The notes beneath the pieces are model-generated. The model did not search any database. It was given only the letters and a program-made list of their open reading frames with translations, and was not told where the DNA came from. Below, one piece after another: positions 11,009-19,965 of a DNA stretch of 64,000 nucleotides. Each line of letters begins with the position of its first letter. Position 1 is the first letter of the stretch. The DNA is from Litchfieldia alkalitelluris (GTDB lineage Bacteria > Bacillota > Bacilli > Bacillales > Bacillaceae_L): the NCBI RefSeq assembly GCF_002019645.1, contig NZ_KV917374.1, positions 4,982,369-5,046,368 of the forward strand, written 5' to 3'. Both the position numbers and the translations under genes were made by a program.

Positions 11009-12133
11009 GTGAGAAATATTCATAAATCTACAAATCCATTACTACTAAATAGGCAACTAGCAAGCTTGTATTATAAGAAAGGGAATAATAGCAAGGCAAC
11101 CGAAAAAATCAAGAAAGTTTTAAGCGAGTTCGTAAATATGAATGATCTTATTAGTGAAATAGAAGCAGCAGTTGGGGGTAATACCACCACCGACTCTGAA
11201 ATTGTGTATGCTGGCGGCGAACAAAACATTGGTTGTATTGTTACCAAAACAACAAACAAAGATTACCTAACAAAAGTATCAATCGGCTACAATCGCGAAT
11301 GCTTTTTTTATACCCGTATATATCCAATATTGCTAAAGCAGTTTAACGACGAAGCAATCTTCCTTTCTCCTTTTATCAAGCTAATTCGGTTGAAGGAATC
11401 CAATATCCATGCAGTCGTCATGCGAAAAATAACTGGGACTAACATAAATATTCTAGAAACCATGCAGAAAATCATTACGTTAAACCAACGGTGCTCTTCT
11501 ATTACATATAGGGACCTAACAGATCAATACCCGTTTGATGAGCTACATCAAGCATTTGTTTTGTTTCATCCTACCAATGCGAAGGATCCCATTACTGCCT
11601 TGCATTCATTTTCGGGTATACATAAACAAGAAAACAATGAAAGCTTGTTTAGACAAGTAAAGAAGCACTTTAGAAAAAGACATTATCGAGAATCAGTTGC
11701 GATTTTTGACCGCTTAGAACAGTTCATTCTGACAAATAAGATGTATGAGAAAGTAGATCCAAACATCAACTACACACTTCAGCATGGTGATCTTTTTGAG
11801 CATAATCTGATTCAACACAAGGATGACGTATTTTACATTGATTGGGGATGTGCTCGATTTGGACCTAAAGGCTTAGATATGGCAGGTTTTCTCGGACGGT
11901 TGAAAATGCCATTTGAATTCATTTTTAAACACTACATACATCATCAACACGGTAATCACCTTTCACACATTGATAAGATCCTTTTTCTTTACATGCTAAT
12001 GATTACATGGCTAATTGTATACGAGAAAGACGAGCTCGATAACATCGCAGCAACTGATTTGCAGTACGCCATTGACCAGCTAGAGCAAACATGGAAGGAC
12101 TTGGACAAGGATAATGTGCACCCCAATTGTTAG
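11009..12133 (+). CDS. Aminoglycoside phosphotransferase-like kinase, C-terminus inside an IS end
   Basis: Protein-kinase-fold small-molecule phosphotransferase (APH/choline-kinase superfamily) of 374 aa. It shows the catalytic loop HGDLFEHN (residues 259-266, catalytic Asp 261) and the metal-binding YIDWG (Asp 278). A preceding Lys near 89 may contact ATP. The substrate is unknown. The GTG start at 11009 has a weak ribosome-binding site. The last codons (VHPNC and stop) are encoded by the terminal repeat of an IS3-like element, so the natural C-terminus was probably replaced by insertion. Catalytic motifs are far upstream of the junction, so it may still be active. Confidence 0.7.
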   Translation: MRNIHKSTNPLLLNRQLASLYYKKGNNSKATEKIKKVLSEFVNMNDLISEIEAAVGGNTTTDSEIVYAGGEQNIGCIVTKTTNKDYLTKVSIGYNRECFFYTRIYPILLKQFNDEAIFLSPFIKLIRLKESNIHAVVMRKITGTNINILETMQKIITLNQRCSSITYRDLTDQYPFDELHQAFVLFHPTNAKDPITALHSFSGIHKQENNESLFRQVKKHFRKRHYRESVAIFDRLEQFILTNKMYEKVDPNINYTLQHGDLFEHNLIQHKDDVFYIDWGCARFGPKGLDMAGFLGRLKMPFEFIFKHYIHHQHGNHLSHIDKILFLYMLMITWLIVYEKDELDNIAATDLQYAIDQLEQTWKDLDKDNVHPNC

Positions 12134-12386
12134 ACACAACAACTAACAATTGGGGTGCACATATGGAGAAGAAATACCCTTTAGAAATAAAGATATCTAA
12201 AAGGCGGAGAATCTATCAGGCGGACAGCCCCAAAATACAATGTTAGTAAAACAATGTTACACAAATGGGTTGCGAAAGTTCAAAATCACAGAGTAGAGGT
12301 CATAAGAAACAAACAAATAAAAAACCTTCTCCAAAAGAAGGTCCCACATGTGTTGAGTATAACGTGGATGTGCCCCCTAAATTAAA
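12115..12386 (+). mobile_element. IS3-family left end with decayed orfA
   Basis: Starting with TG at 12115, perfect 18-base arms GTGCACCCCAATTGTTAG (12116-12133) and its complement (12143-12160) flank nine bases. Two bases later ATG at 12163 opens MEKKYPLEIK, typical of the IS150/IS3-group OrfA N-terminus. After a frame change the sequence VSKTMLHKWVAKVQNH continues, the usual OrfA helix-turn-helix pattern, ending near 12386. No orfB or right end is present. A second copy of the same left end occurs in reverse near 19881-19965. Confidence 0.7.
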
Positions 12387-12667
12387 AGGGAGGTGTAGAA
12401 ATCGAACAGAAACGCTATTATACTTCTTATTTAAAGCTACTCTGAATTGGTTTGCATGATATTATAAATTATTAGAATAAATAATTGAGTTTTTAGTTGT
12501 AAAACTATCATGCATAGCAAGTTAAGGATTGTAAAAAAAGCCCAAAGGATTTCAACTAGGCGCCATATCAGATGCCATAATTCAGTTACTTTGCAACCAA
12601 GTACATTCATTTCAACTCGTATCATTTCCAGGTATTCTTCATATAACTTTTTTAGTTGTGAGATTAC
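12387..12667. other. Uninformative AT-rich stretch after the IS remnant
   Basis: A minus-strand frame over 12437-12667 encodes a hydrophobic peptide without a ribosome-binding site, and nothing else is recognisable. It may be further decayed IS or host sequence. Confidence 0.35.
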
Positions 12668-13026
12668 TATTTTACTTTGTCTACTAGTTTGATCCTTTGG
12701 ATAGAGAAGAAGTTACCATTATCCCACTCGCCTTCAACAGATTCATATTTTGATCCTTTGGCTATGTGAAAAATTAGTCCTGTATAAGAGTAATTTTCAC
12801 CTACATATCGTATGTACTTCTATTGATTTATATAAATGATGTTCAGTAAAAGGTATCCAGTTGTTGTAGCTGTTATAACAATAGTCAGACATAATAATAA
12901 TACTTAGATTTTTATTAAACTTTTTTATAAATATCTTTTTTTCTATGGATAATAAAGTATCACCCTTATAGCTAACGTTACAATCAGCATCCCAGATATT
13001 CGAACATTGTTTTCTTTCCGCAGGCT
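12668..13026 (-). pseudogene. Decayed gene of unknown function
   Basis: On the minus strand one frame reads through NIWDADCNVSYKGDTLLSIE and SDYCYNSYNNWIPF, then after a frameshift near 12820 continues RYVGENYSYTGLIFHIAKGS and EGEWDNGNFFSIQ to a TAG at 12668. The composition is that of a real protein of about 110 residues, but the family is not recognised and the start is missing. Confidence 0.45.
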
Positions 13027-13097
13027 TTTATCCTCCGAACTAATCTTTTAACATTTTTATTAAGTCTTTTATTTTGTTCGTTGAACGTCCCGTCCCT

Positions 13098-14858
13098 TCA
13101 CAACCCATACTTCCTCATTTTAAGATACAGCGTATTGCGACTAATCTTCAATATCCTTGCCGCTTTGCTTATGTTCCATCCAGCAGATGTTAGTGCTTGG
13201 CTGATCGCCTCTTTTTCGGTCTGTCCAAGTGTTGACGGTTTTTTTTCTATAATTGTTAATTGCTGAGTTTGCTGTTCATACACATCTTCAAAGTGTAAAT
13301 CATCCGCCTTAATCTCGTTTCCTACGGCCAAAAAGGAGGCTTGGGTGAGGACGCTTTTAAGTTCTCTAATGTTTCCTGGCCAATGATAGGCGAGGATTTT
13401 TTGCTTTGCTTCATCCGATAACGATACGGATGAATGGTTTAATGTATTAATGAAATGCTCGGTTAATTCAAGGATGTCGGTTCTGTCTTTCAGAGGCGGG
13501 AGGGTAATGAAAATCCCTTTAAGCCTGTAGTACAAGTCCTCTCGAAAGCGTCCTGCTTGAATTTCTTCACGTAAGTTTTTGTTTGTAGCCGCGATAACTC
13601 TTGTGTTAATCGGGATGACTTTGACACCGCCGACTCGTGTAACAATCCTTTCTTGTAAAACACGGAGTAAAGCCGCTTGGGCCTTTAAGGACATATCGCC
13701 AATTTCGTCGAGAAAGATGGTTCCACCATTTGCTGCTTCAAATTTGCCTGGAGATCCTTTGTGATTCGCCCCTGTAAATGCCCCCTTTTCATAGCCAAAT
13801 AATTCACTTTCGATAAGATTTTCTGGGATTGCGCTACAATTTACAGCGACAAATGGTTTCCCGTTTGAGCCATTGCTATGTAATGATTGAGCAATAAGTT
13901 CCTTTCCTGTTCCACTTTTCCCATAAATAATGACAGGGTAATCAAAAACAGCCGCCTTTGTTATCATGTTTCGAACCTTTTCTATTTTAGGACAAGAGCC
14001 AATGATATCAGAGGTGCTGTATAGTTTTTTTTCTGTCTCTTCCTTTTTGTAGGGTTTGTTTAAAGAAACAACAGACCTATAAACTCTTTGTGTTTGATCA
14101 GAAATGACCTCAACCGAGTAACCTTTTGCGACATGAAACTCATCCCCAATGCAGTCCTCTCCTAAGATAAAACGGGCTGTTTGATTGGCACGAATAATCG
14201 TATTTTCACGGTCAAGGGTAAGAAGCGGAACGGTTGATAAGTTTGATGTTAGCTCAAGTTCTTTTAATGCCAATACCTTTTCTTGCTTAGTTTGGTCAAG
14301 AAGTAGCCGGTTCTGTAAACTTTCGGCCATCATCGTTGTTAAAGAAATCGTAAAAGGGTGATACATCTCTTTTTTTGCACTAATATTAATCGCACCAATT
14401 AACTCGCCAGTTGGAGAATAAATGGGACTTGCTGCACAGGTAAGAAAGTGGTTTTTCACGTAGAAATGGTGTTCAGCGTGCGTAATGATTGGTTTCTTTT
14501 CGTAGATGGCGAGTCCCATCGCATTGGTGCCTTTTCTTTCTTCAGACCAATTGGAACCAACTGTCAAATAATCGACCGCCTCATTACTATCCAGATGGCC
14601 TACTTTATGAATAATGGTTCCATTCCGATCAACAATCACCGTGACAAGTTCTTGGGAGTGAATGGCAGGATAAAGGTTTTCTAAAATTAATGTTAAATGC
14701 CGAATTAACGACTGATTTTCAGTTAGTACCTCCTGTAAGGCACTACCGGTTAAAATTGAGTCATCTATAGGATCTAAGGGTGAAAGTCCAAAGTTTTGAC
14801 AGCGTTTCCAAGAACGGTCGATTATATCAACCCGCTCGACAAGGTTATCCTGTAGCAT
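13098..14858 (-). CDS. Sigma-54-dependent transcriptional activator (AcoR-like)
   Basis: Enhancer-binding protein of 586 aa for sigma-54 RNA polymerase. Order: GAF-like sensor (about 60-190), PAS-like segment (about 205-265), AAA+ ATPase (about 280-510) with Walker A GKSGTGKE at 313-320, the sigma-54 contact loop GAFTGA at 359-364 and DEIG at 384-387, then a Fis-type helix-turn-helix (about 545-586). The start has AAAGGGGG upstream. It is divergent from the formaldehyde dehydrogenase/aquaporin operon, which has a perfect -24/-12 promoter and an upstream palindrome, so it very probably activates that operon. The inducer is unknown; the family (AcoR, AcxR-like) senses small metabolites. Confidence 0.93.
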   Translation of the reverse strand: MLQDNLVERVDIIDRSWKRCQNFGLSPLDPIDDSILTGSALQEVLTENQSLIRHLTLILENLYPAIHSQELVTVIVDRNGTIIHKVGHLDSNEAVDYLTVGSNWSEERKGTNAMGLAIYEKKPIITHAEHHFYVKNHFLTCAASPIYSPTGELIGAINISAKKEMYHPFTISLTTMMAESLQNRLLLDQTKQEKVLALKELELTSNLSTVPLLTLDRENTIIRANQTARFILGEDCIGDEFHVAKGYSVEVISDQTQRVYRSVVSLNKPYKKEETEKKLYSTSDIIGSCPKIEKVRNMITKAAVFDYPVIIYGKSGTGKELIAQSLHSNGSNGKPFVAVNCSAIPENLIESELFGYEKGAFTGANHKGSPGKFEAANGGTIFLDEIGDMSLKAQAALLRVLQERIVTRVGGVKVIPINTRVIAATNKNLREEIQAGRFREDLYYRLKGIFITLPPLKDRTDILELTEHFINTLNHSSVSLSDEAKQKILAYHWPGNIRELKSVLTQASFLAVGNEIKADDLHFEDVYEQQTQQLTIIEKKPSTLGQTEKEAISQALTSAGWNISKAARILKISRNTLYLKMRKYGL

Positions 14859-14937
14859 TTGCTTGCCCCCTTTAAATAGTAACGTTTACTTTAAATCTAT
14901 TATACTACTTGGATAAATATTTCCAAGTTTAATTGAA

Positions 14938-14962
14938 CAACTGTCCTAAAATAGGACAGTTG
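14938..14962. promoter_or_regulatory. Palindromic upstream activator site for the sigma-54 regulator
   Basis: Perfect 11-base arms CAACTGTCCTA and TAGGACAGTTG separated by AAA. It lies about 70 bases upstream of the -24/-12 promoter and in the leader side of the divergent regulator gene, the usual place for an enhancer bound by a Fis-type activator. No other palindrome of this quality is in the spacer. Confidence 0.75.
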
Positions 14963-15031
14963 TTGTTCAGAAAATAAGCAGGCTTAATCACCAATTATCT
15001 TAAAAAGGGGCTTTAAATAAAAGTTTGGATT

Positions 15032-15048
15032 TTGGCACACTTCTTGCA
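15032..15048 (+). promoter_or_regulatory. Sigma-54 (-24/-12) promoter
   Basis: TTGGCACACTTCTTGCA matches the sigma-54 consensus TGGCAC-N5-TTGC exactly, with correct spacing between the GG and GC doublets. It is about 50 bases upstream of the formaldehyde dehydrogenase start. Confidence 0.9.
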
Positions 15049-15096
15049 ATATGTAAAGTGAACTACCTATCATTTATTTTAAGGAGGAATTTCAAA

Positions 15097-16311
15097 ATGA
15101 GTGGAAACAAAGCAGTCGCGTATATGAAACCAGGTATGGTGGAAATACAGGACATAGGTTATCCCGATTTAGTGTTAAGAGATGGCCCAGGTGTTAACCC
15201 GCTGAATGTTGGTCGTAAATGTAACCATGGTGTAATTTTAAAAGTTGTCACAACGAACATTTGTGGAAGCGATCAACATATGGTGCGCGGAAGAACGACC
15301 GCTCCAACTGGTCTTATTCTTGGTCATGAAATTACAGGGGAAGTCATTGAAGTTGGAAGTGATGTTGAGTTCATTAAAAAAGGCGATCTCGTATCTGTGC
15401 CATTTAATATTGCTTGTGGGCGCTGTCGTAGTTGTAAAGAGCGTGACACTCATATTTGTGAAAATGTAAATCCTGATCGTCCGGGTTCAGCTTATGGCTA
15501 TGTTGATATGGGCGGATGGGTCGGAGGTCAGTCTGAATATGTTATGGTTCCTTATGCTGATTTCCAGTTATTAAAATTCCCAGATAAAGATCAGGCAATG
15601 GAAAAAATAAAGGATTTAACAATGCTATCAGATATTTTCCCAACAGGTTATCACGGTGCAGTCAGTGCAGGGGTCAAACCAGGTTCAACCGTTTATATTG
15701 CTGGAGCGGGCCCAGTTGGGTTAGCAGCAGCTCACTCAGCTCAATTACTTGGTGCAGCTGTTGTCATTGTCGGTGACCTGAACGGGGAGCGTCTTCAACA
15801 AGCAAAAAGCTTTGGATGTGAAACCGTAAACCTTCGTGAACATCCGGATCTTGGTGAGCAAATTGAACAAATTTTAGGGGTTCCTGAAGTCGACTGCGCG
15901 GTTGACTGCGTGGGATTCGAAGCATCAGGACATGGAGCAAATGCAGGGGAAGCGCCGGCAACCGTGCTTAATTCAATTATGACCGTAACACGTGCTGGCG
16001 GGAAACTTGGTATTCCAGGGCTTTATGTAACAGGTGATCCTGGTGGAATTGATGAAGATGCTCGAATCGGAACATTAAAGGTACGTCTTGGCCTTGGTTG
16101 GGCAAAAGCGCATACCTTTGTAACCGGGCAAACACCTGTGATGAAATACAACCGTGACTTAATGGCAGCGATTTTAAGTGGAAGAGCACAAATTGCGAAA
16201 GCCGTAAATGCAACCGTTATTTCTTTAGAAGATGCTCCAAAAGCTTATCAAGAGTTTGATCGAGGTGTAGCGAGAAAGTTTGTCATTGACCCTCATGGGC
16301 TTGTAAAATAG
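15097..16311 (+). CDS. fdhA: Zinc-dependent glutathione-independent formaldehyde dehydrogenase / dismutase-like
   Basis: Medium-chain zinc alcohol dehydrogenase of the FdhA/formaldehyde dismutase group, oxidising formaldehyde (or related aldehydes or alcohols) with tightly bound NAD and no glutathione. Catalytic zinc ligands include Cys56 and His77 in CGSD and LGHE; structural zinc cysteines lie at about 107, 110, 113 and 121 with the spacing of the Pseudomonas enzyme. A GAGPVG dinucleotide-binding motif is near residue 210. The ATG at 15097 follows AAGGAGG; an upstream in-frame start at 15025 lies before the likely transcription start. It is the first gene of a sigma-54 operon with an aquaporin 12 bases downstream. 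Confidence 0.88.
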   Translation: MSGNKAVAYMKPGMVEIQDIGYPDLVLRDGPGVNPLNVGRKCNHGVILKVVTTNICGSDQHMVRGRTTAPTGLILGHEITGEVIEVGSDVEFIKKGDLVSVPFNIACGRCRSCKERDTHICENVNPDRPGSAYGYVDMGGWVGGQSEYVMVPYADFQLLKFPDKDQAMEKIKDLTMLSDIFPTGYHGAVSAGVKPGSTVYIAGAGPVGLAAAHSAQLLGAAVVIVGDLNGERLQQAKSFGCETVNLREHPDLGEQIEQILGVPEVDCAVDCVGFEASGHGANAGEAPATVLNSIMTVTRAGGKLGIPGLYVTGDPGGIDEDARIGTLKVRLGLGWAKAHTFVTGQTPVMKYNRDLMAAILSGRAQIAKAVNATVISLEDAPKAYQEFDRGVARKFVIDPHGLVK

Positions 16312-16323
16312 AGGAGGTCTGTC

Positions 16324-17082
16324 ATGGAATCCCCGGTTCTGTTCAAACGATGTGTGGCTGAAGGTATTGGAACCGCCTTACTCGTACTCATTGGTGCTGG
16401 AACAGCGGCGTTTAATGGTGTCATTACAGCAAGTAATAATGCGACGACAACGCTTGCGGATATTGGCGTGATAAGTGTTGCCTTTTCGATTGTCATCATG
16501 GCGATGATTTTTACAATTGGAAGAATTTCTGGTTGTCATATTAATCCTGCCGTTACAATTGGTTTAGCAATCACCGGTCACTTTGCTTGGAAAGAGGTTC
16601 CCGCGTACCTCATCGCTCAGAGCGTTGGTGGTATCATCGGTGCAATGGCGATTATTGCTGTTCTTGGAATGGATGGTCTTCACCTTGGAGGGTTAGGTGC
16701 AACATCACTTGGTTCAAGTACCAGCTATGTACAGGGGATGTTTGTGGAAGCGCTCGCAACATTCGTACTAATGTTTGTTATTATGGGGATTGCTGTTGAT
16801 CCGAACGCACCGGGAAACTGGGCAGGGCTTGTGATTGGATTGACGGTAGGAGGACTTATCATGTTAACAGCTGGGGCAACTGGCGCTTCGTTAAACCCCG
16901 CTCGGACATTTGGACCCTATGTGATTAATAGTTTAGCAGGTGGTAATATCAGCTGGGCACAGTTTCCCGTTTATGTGATTGGACCGATACTCGGTGCAAT
17001 CGGGGGAGCGGTTGCTTATAAAGGGTTAACAACAAAAAAAAAGCAGGTTGTCGGGTCTGACACCCACTCTGTTAAAGTGTGA
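16324..17082 (+). CDS. MIP family channel (aquaporin-like)
   Basis: Six-helix major intrinsic protein of 252 aa with two NPA boxes, HINPAVT (Asn 74) and SLNPART (Asn 191). The second box is followed by Arg-Thr rather than the Arg-Asp of glycerol facilitators, which favours an aquaporin-type pore for water or small neutral solutes. AGGAGG precedes the ATG at 16324, 12 bases after the dehydrogenase stop, so the two genes are co-transcribed from the sigma-54 promoter. Facilitated passage of a small alcohol or aldehyde substrate or product is the likely role, inferred from the pairing. Confidence 0.88.
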   Translation: MESPVLFKRCVAEGIGTALLVLIGAGTAAFNGVITASNNATTTLADIGVISVAFSIVIMAMIFTIGRISGCHINPAVTIGLAITGHFAWKEVPAYLIAQSVGGIIGAMAIIAVLGMDGLHLGGLGATSLGSSTSYVQGMFVEALATFVLMFVIMGIAVDPNAPGNWAGLVIGLTVGGLIMLTAGATGASLNPARTFGPYVINSLAGGNISWAQFPVYVIGPILGAIGGAVAYKGLTTKKKQVVGSDTHSVKV

Positions 17083-17107
17083 AGAATTTAAGTGTTTGAT
17101 AAAGTGT

Positions 17108-17150
17108 GGGACAGTTCTCTTTCTTTCATGTAAAGAATAAGAACTGTCCC
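17108..17150. repeat. GGGAC-type hairpin repeat after the aquaporin gene
   Basis: GGGACAGTTCT and AGAACTGTCCC arms flank an AT-rich loop with a smaller CTTT/AAAG stem. There is no T-run, so it is not a classical terminator, and it shares its ends with other GGGAC/GTCCC hairpins in the window (near 20645, 22390, 29160, 32165, 49920). Probably a member of a dispersed intergenic hairpin family that may also stop transcripts. Confidence 0.55.
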
Positions 17151-17310
17151 CTTGCATTCTATCTGTTATGCGGAAGAACTTCTCAAATGCTTTTTCATTT
17201 TGGTAGAAACGTTGTTTAACAAGGAGTGTGAGTTATGCTACATGTGATAGATAGACATCCATCTATCTAAAGTTGTAACTTCTTCTTCGGTTGGGAATCA
17301 CTATAAGTCG

Positions 17311-18042
17311 TTAAATATTTGTTTTTACAAATTCATATGTCATTTCAGCCACTCTTTTATTCCCAGCTTCTGAAAAACCGTGACCTTCTCCTGGAAACAC
17401 TTCAATTCTAGCATGAGGATATAACTTCTCTGCTCTATTTCCATATTCAAGTGCTACAATTTCATCCTGATCACCATGAAAAATTAAAACATTTTTATTG
17501 AATTTTCCAATATGGTCGAACACATTATAATCATGAATCGATGCAAAGTATATTCTCCCCAAGAGAACTCCCCATAACTCAAGTGTATCAGGGGTGCTCT
17601 CAAGTGTTGGAAACCTTTTATTCCAGTCATCTGCAATACATAGCGCTGGAAATAGCAATAAGAGTCCTTTAATCTCTTCAACATATTCATCGGCTACTAA
17701 TGCTGATACTAATCCTCCCTGACTTCCTCCAAATAAAAAGATATTATCAGGATCAACATTTTCCCAATTCTTTATGTTTTCAACAACAGCACACAGATCT
17801 TCTTTTTCTGTAAATATAGACATTTCATTAGTCTTAAGGTCACTCTTTGAATTTACGGAGCCACCACAAAAGTCGAAGCAAAATGCACCCACGCCATTTT
17901 TTGTTAAATATTCACTATTCATAGCAAACTCTATATTTGTCCCATTAAAACCGTGGCTGAAGATTACGATAGGGCATTTTTCCTTACTATTCGGCATGTA
18001 GGAGACGCCATAAATTTCCCTTCCATGATGTTTAATCTTCAC
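17311..18042 (-). CDS. Alpha/beta hydrolase (acyl-esterase/peptidase-like)
   Basis: Alpha/beta-hydrolase of 243 aa, serine-aminopeptidase-like (S33/Hydrolase_4 type). Nucleophile Ser107 lies in GGSQGG, the acid Asp in FHGDQDE (about 191-193), His221 in GEGHGF, and the oxyanion region in SHGFNG. Substrate unknown; no signal peptide. The annotated GTG at 18042 has no good ribosome-binding site. Just upstream, GGAGG precedes ATG at 18065 encoding MSSYQKK, which would join this frame if the A7 run (18046-18052) had one more A. The gene may therefore have a frameshifted or slippage-dependent start. Confidence 0.75.
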   Translation of the reverse strand: MKIKHHGREIYGVSYMPNSKEKCPIVIFSHGFNGTNIEFAMNSEYLTKNGVGAFCFDFCGGSVNSKSDLKTNEMSIFTEKEDLCAVVENIKNWENVDPDNIFLFGGSQGGLVSALVADEYVEEIKGLLLLFPALCIADDWNKRFPTLESTPDTLELWGVLLGRIYFASIHDYNVFDHIGKFNKNVLIFHGDQDEIVALEYGNRAEKLYPHARIEVFPGEGHGFSEAGNKRVAEMTYEFVKTNI

Positions 18043-18442
18043 AACTTTTTTTGATAACTACTCATTTCTATACCTCCAATTATCTTCCGATAGGTTTTAA
18101 CATTCGTATCATTTACTTAGTTAATTTACTGAGATTCAACACCACTGAACAATTAGACTCTAACCTATTTACCATATAAATCATTAGCATCCTTTCTCTC
18201 TAAATCTAGCATCCCTTCATAACCCATAGCTTCTATTTTTTTATGTTAACACATAAGAATATTTAATAATCTGTTTATACTATAAGCTATTCTATTTATA
18301 TATGTTATTCAATTAACACTTTCCTTAAAGAGTGAATTCTCGTAGAATGTCATTATGATACTTATCGCAAAGCAAGCAGTGTACTCCGATAAAGAGGACT
18401 TAATGCATAAATGATTTTTTTTACATCTGGAGGAGTTTTAAC
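18043..18442. other. Divergent spacer upstream of the MATE gene
   Basis: About 400 AT-rich bases between the hydrolase and the MATE transporter. The ribosome-binding site TGGAGGAG for the MATE gene lies at the right end. No riboswitch or operator is recognised. Confidence 0.4.
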
Positions 18443-19804
18443 ATGAACAACAAGAAAGTAAAAATGATTACTGCTTTTTCAATTACTTGGCCAATTTTTG
18501 TAGAGATGCTTACACATATTTTAATGGGAAATGTAGATACATTTATGTTAAGCCATGTTTCTGATAATGCAGTAGCTGCAGTGGGAGTAACAAGGCAGTT
18601 ACTTGATTTTTCAATCATTCTATTAAATCTATTAGGTCTAGGTGTTGGTGTAATCATCGCCCAATACGTCGGTGCAAAAAATTTCAATGATGCTAGTAAA
18701 ATTGCTGCATCTGCGCTTACATTAAATTTCGTATTTGGCATTACTCTAAGTATTTTGTTCGTTCTCAATCGAGATTTGCTTCTATCATTTTATCACCTAT
18801 CACCTGAATTAATGGAGCTAGCTGAAATTTACCTACTTATTGTTGGTGGAACCTTGTTCCTAGAGGCAATCATGCTTACCATCGGGCCTGTTATTCGCTC
18901 ACACGGATTTACGATGGACACGATGTATGTCGGGATCGGCATGAATGTGGTGAACGTAATTGGTAATGCCGTATTAATTTATGGGCTATTTGGTTTTCCT
19001 GAACTCGGTGTCATGGGTGTCGCTATGTCTACAGCATTTAGTAGAATCTTAGGATTTATTTTTCTCTTATTCCTTTTATATAAACGAATTCAGGTTCCAA
19101 TTGTATGGAGAGATTATATTCAAATTAAGTGGCGTGAAATTGGAATGACTTTAAAGATTGGGGTTCCTTCTGGTCTTGAATGGCTTTCATTTCACTTTAG
19201 CCAAATGATGGTGACCAAAATGGTGACAATTATGGGCGCCACTGCTTTAGCAACACATATTTATGCATCAAATATAGTGTTATTCTTCATGCTAATTGGC
19301 ATGGCGATTGGTGAAGGGACGGAAATTCTTGTAGCACAATTATTTGGTGCAAAGAAAGTGGAAGAAGCATATCACCAATTATTACGCAGTTTAAAATGGG
19401 CATTTACCATTACAGTCGGAATCATTTTAATTGTATCGTTTTTCCGTGAAAAAGTTTTACTCATTTTCACGAATGATTTAGAGATTATAACCATCGGATC
19501 AGCAATTTTATTATTCTGTATCCTTCTTGAGCCGGGCCGAGTATTTAATCATGTCGTCATTAATTCTCTCCGTGCGGCAGGAGATGTAAAGTTTCCATTG
19601 TTGATGGCAATTATATCAATGTGGGGACTAAAAGTTCCATTAGCCTATCTTTTCGGTATCCACTTAGGATTTGGTGTGTTAGGTGTTTGGATAGCACATG
19701 CTTGTGATGAATGGGTCAGAGGAGTTATTCACTACAGGCGATGGACAGGAAGAAAGTGGGAAAGGAAGCTTACCCAGCATATAGAATCTGTTCAGGCATC
19801 ATAA
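18443..19804 (+). CDS. MATE family multidrug/metabolite efflux transporter
   Basis: Twelve-helix MATE (NorM/DinF-type) antiporter of 453 aa, predicted to export drugs or metabolites with Na+ or H+ in the cytoplasmic membrane. Two MatE halves are visible (about 12-175 and 235-395), each starting with the family's WP-x-F/G-LEWLSF-like helix. The start has GGAGGAG upstream and a terminator follows. A partial copy of its 3' end, with an internal deletion, is present at 28518-28676. Confidence 0.9.
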   Translation: MNNKKVKMITAFSITWPIFVEMLTHILMGNVDTFMLSHVSDNAVAAVGVTRQLLDFSIILLNLLGLGVGVIIAQYVGAKNFNDASKIAASALTLNFVFGITLSILFVLNRDLLLSFYHLSPELMELAEIYLLIVGGTLFLEAIMLTIGPVIRSHGFTMDTMYVGIGMNVVNVIGNAVLIYGLFGFPELGVMGVAMSTAFSRILGFIFLLFLLYKRIQVPIVWRDYIQIKWREIGMTLKIGVPSGLEWLSFHFSQMMVTKMVTIMGATALATHIYASNIVLFFMLIGMAIGEGTEILVAQLFGAKKVEEAYHQLLRSLKWAFTITVGIILIVSFFREKVLLIFTNDLEIITIGSAILLFCILLEPGRVFNHVVINSLRAAGDVKFPLLMAIISMWGLKVPLAYLFGIHLGFGVLGVWIAHACDEWVRGVIHYRRWTGRKWERKLTQHIESVQAS

Positions 19805-19843
19805 ATATCCTTTTTCTGTTGAAAGTTTCGTTGTAACAATTTC

Positions 19844-19887
19844 AAACAGTGCCTTCATCCTAAAAGATGAGAAACTGTTTTATTTCT
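19844..19887 (+). terminator. Terminator of the MATE gene
   Basis: AAACAGT/ACTGTTT arms with inner TTCATC/GATGAG pairing and a following TTATTTCT tract. A nearly identical and better-paired hairpin occurs at 32201-32245. Confidence 0.75.
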
Positions 19888-19965
19888 AAAGGATATTTCT
19901 TCTCCATATAAAAGTGCACGTCCAATTGTTAGTTGTAGTGTCTAACAATTGGCGTACACATCATG
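19881..19965 (-). mobile_element. Second IS3-type left end (reverse orientation)
   Basis: Read on the minus strand, GTGTACGCCAATTGTTAG and its imperfect complement flank nine bases, followed by ATGGAGAAGAAATATCC encoding MEKKYPLEIK, the same start as the remnant at 12163. The homology ends after about a dozen codons at the MATE terminator. It is therefore a solo, truncated IS end. Confidence 0.65.

Noticed and set aside
12437-12667. Open frame encoding a hydrophobic 60-80 aa peptide on the minus strand
   Set aside because: No ribosome-binding site, atypical composition and location between decayed sequences; it looks like a chance frame.
17233-17272. Ten-codon leader peptide MLHVIDRHPSI with AAGGAG upstream
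   Set aside because: No gene follows it on the plus strand and the GATAGAT repeat explains the open frame; too little support.
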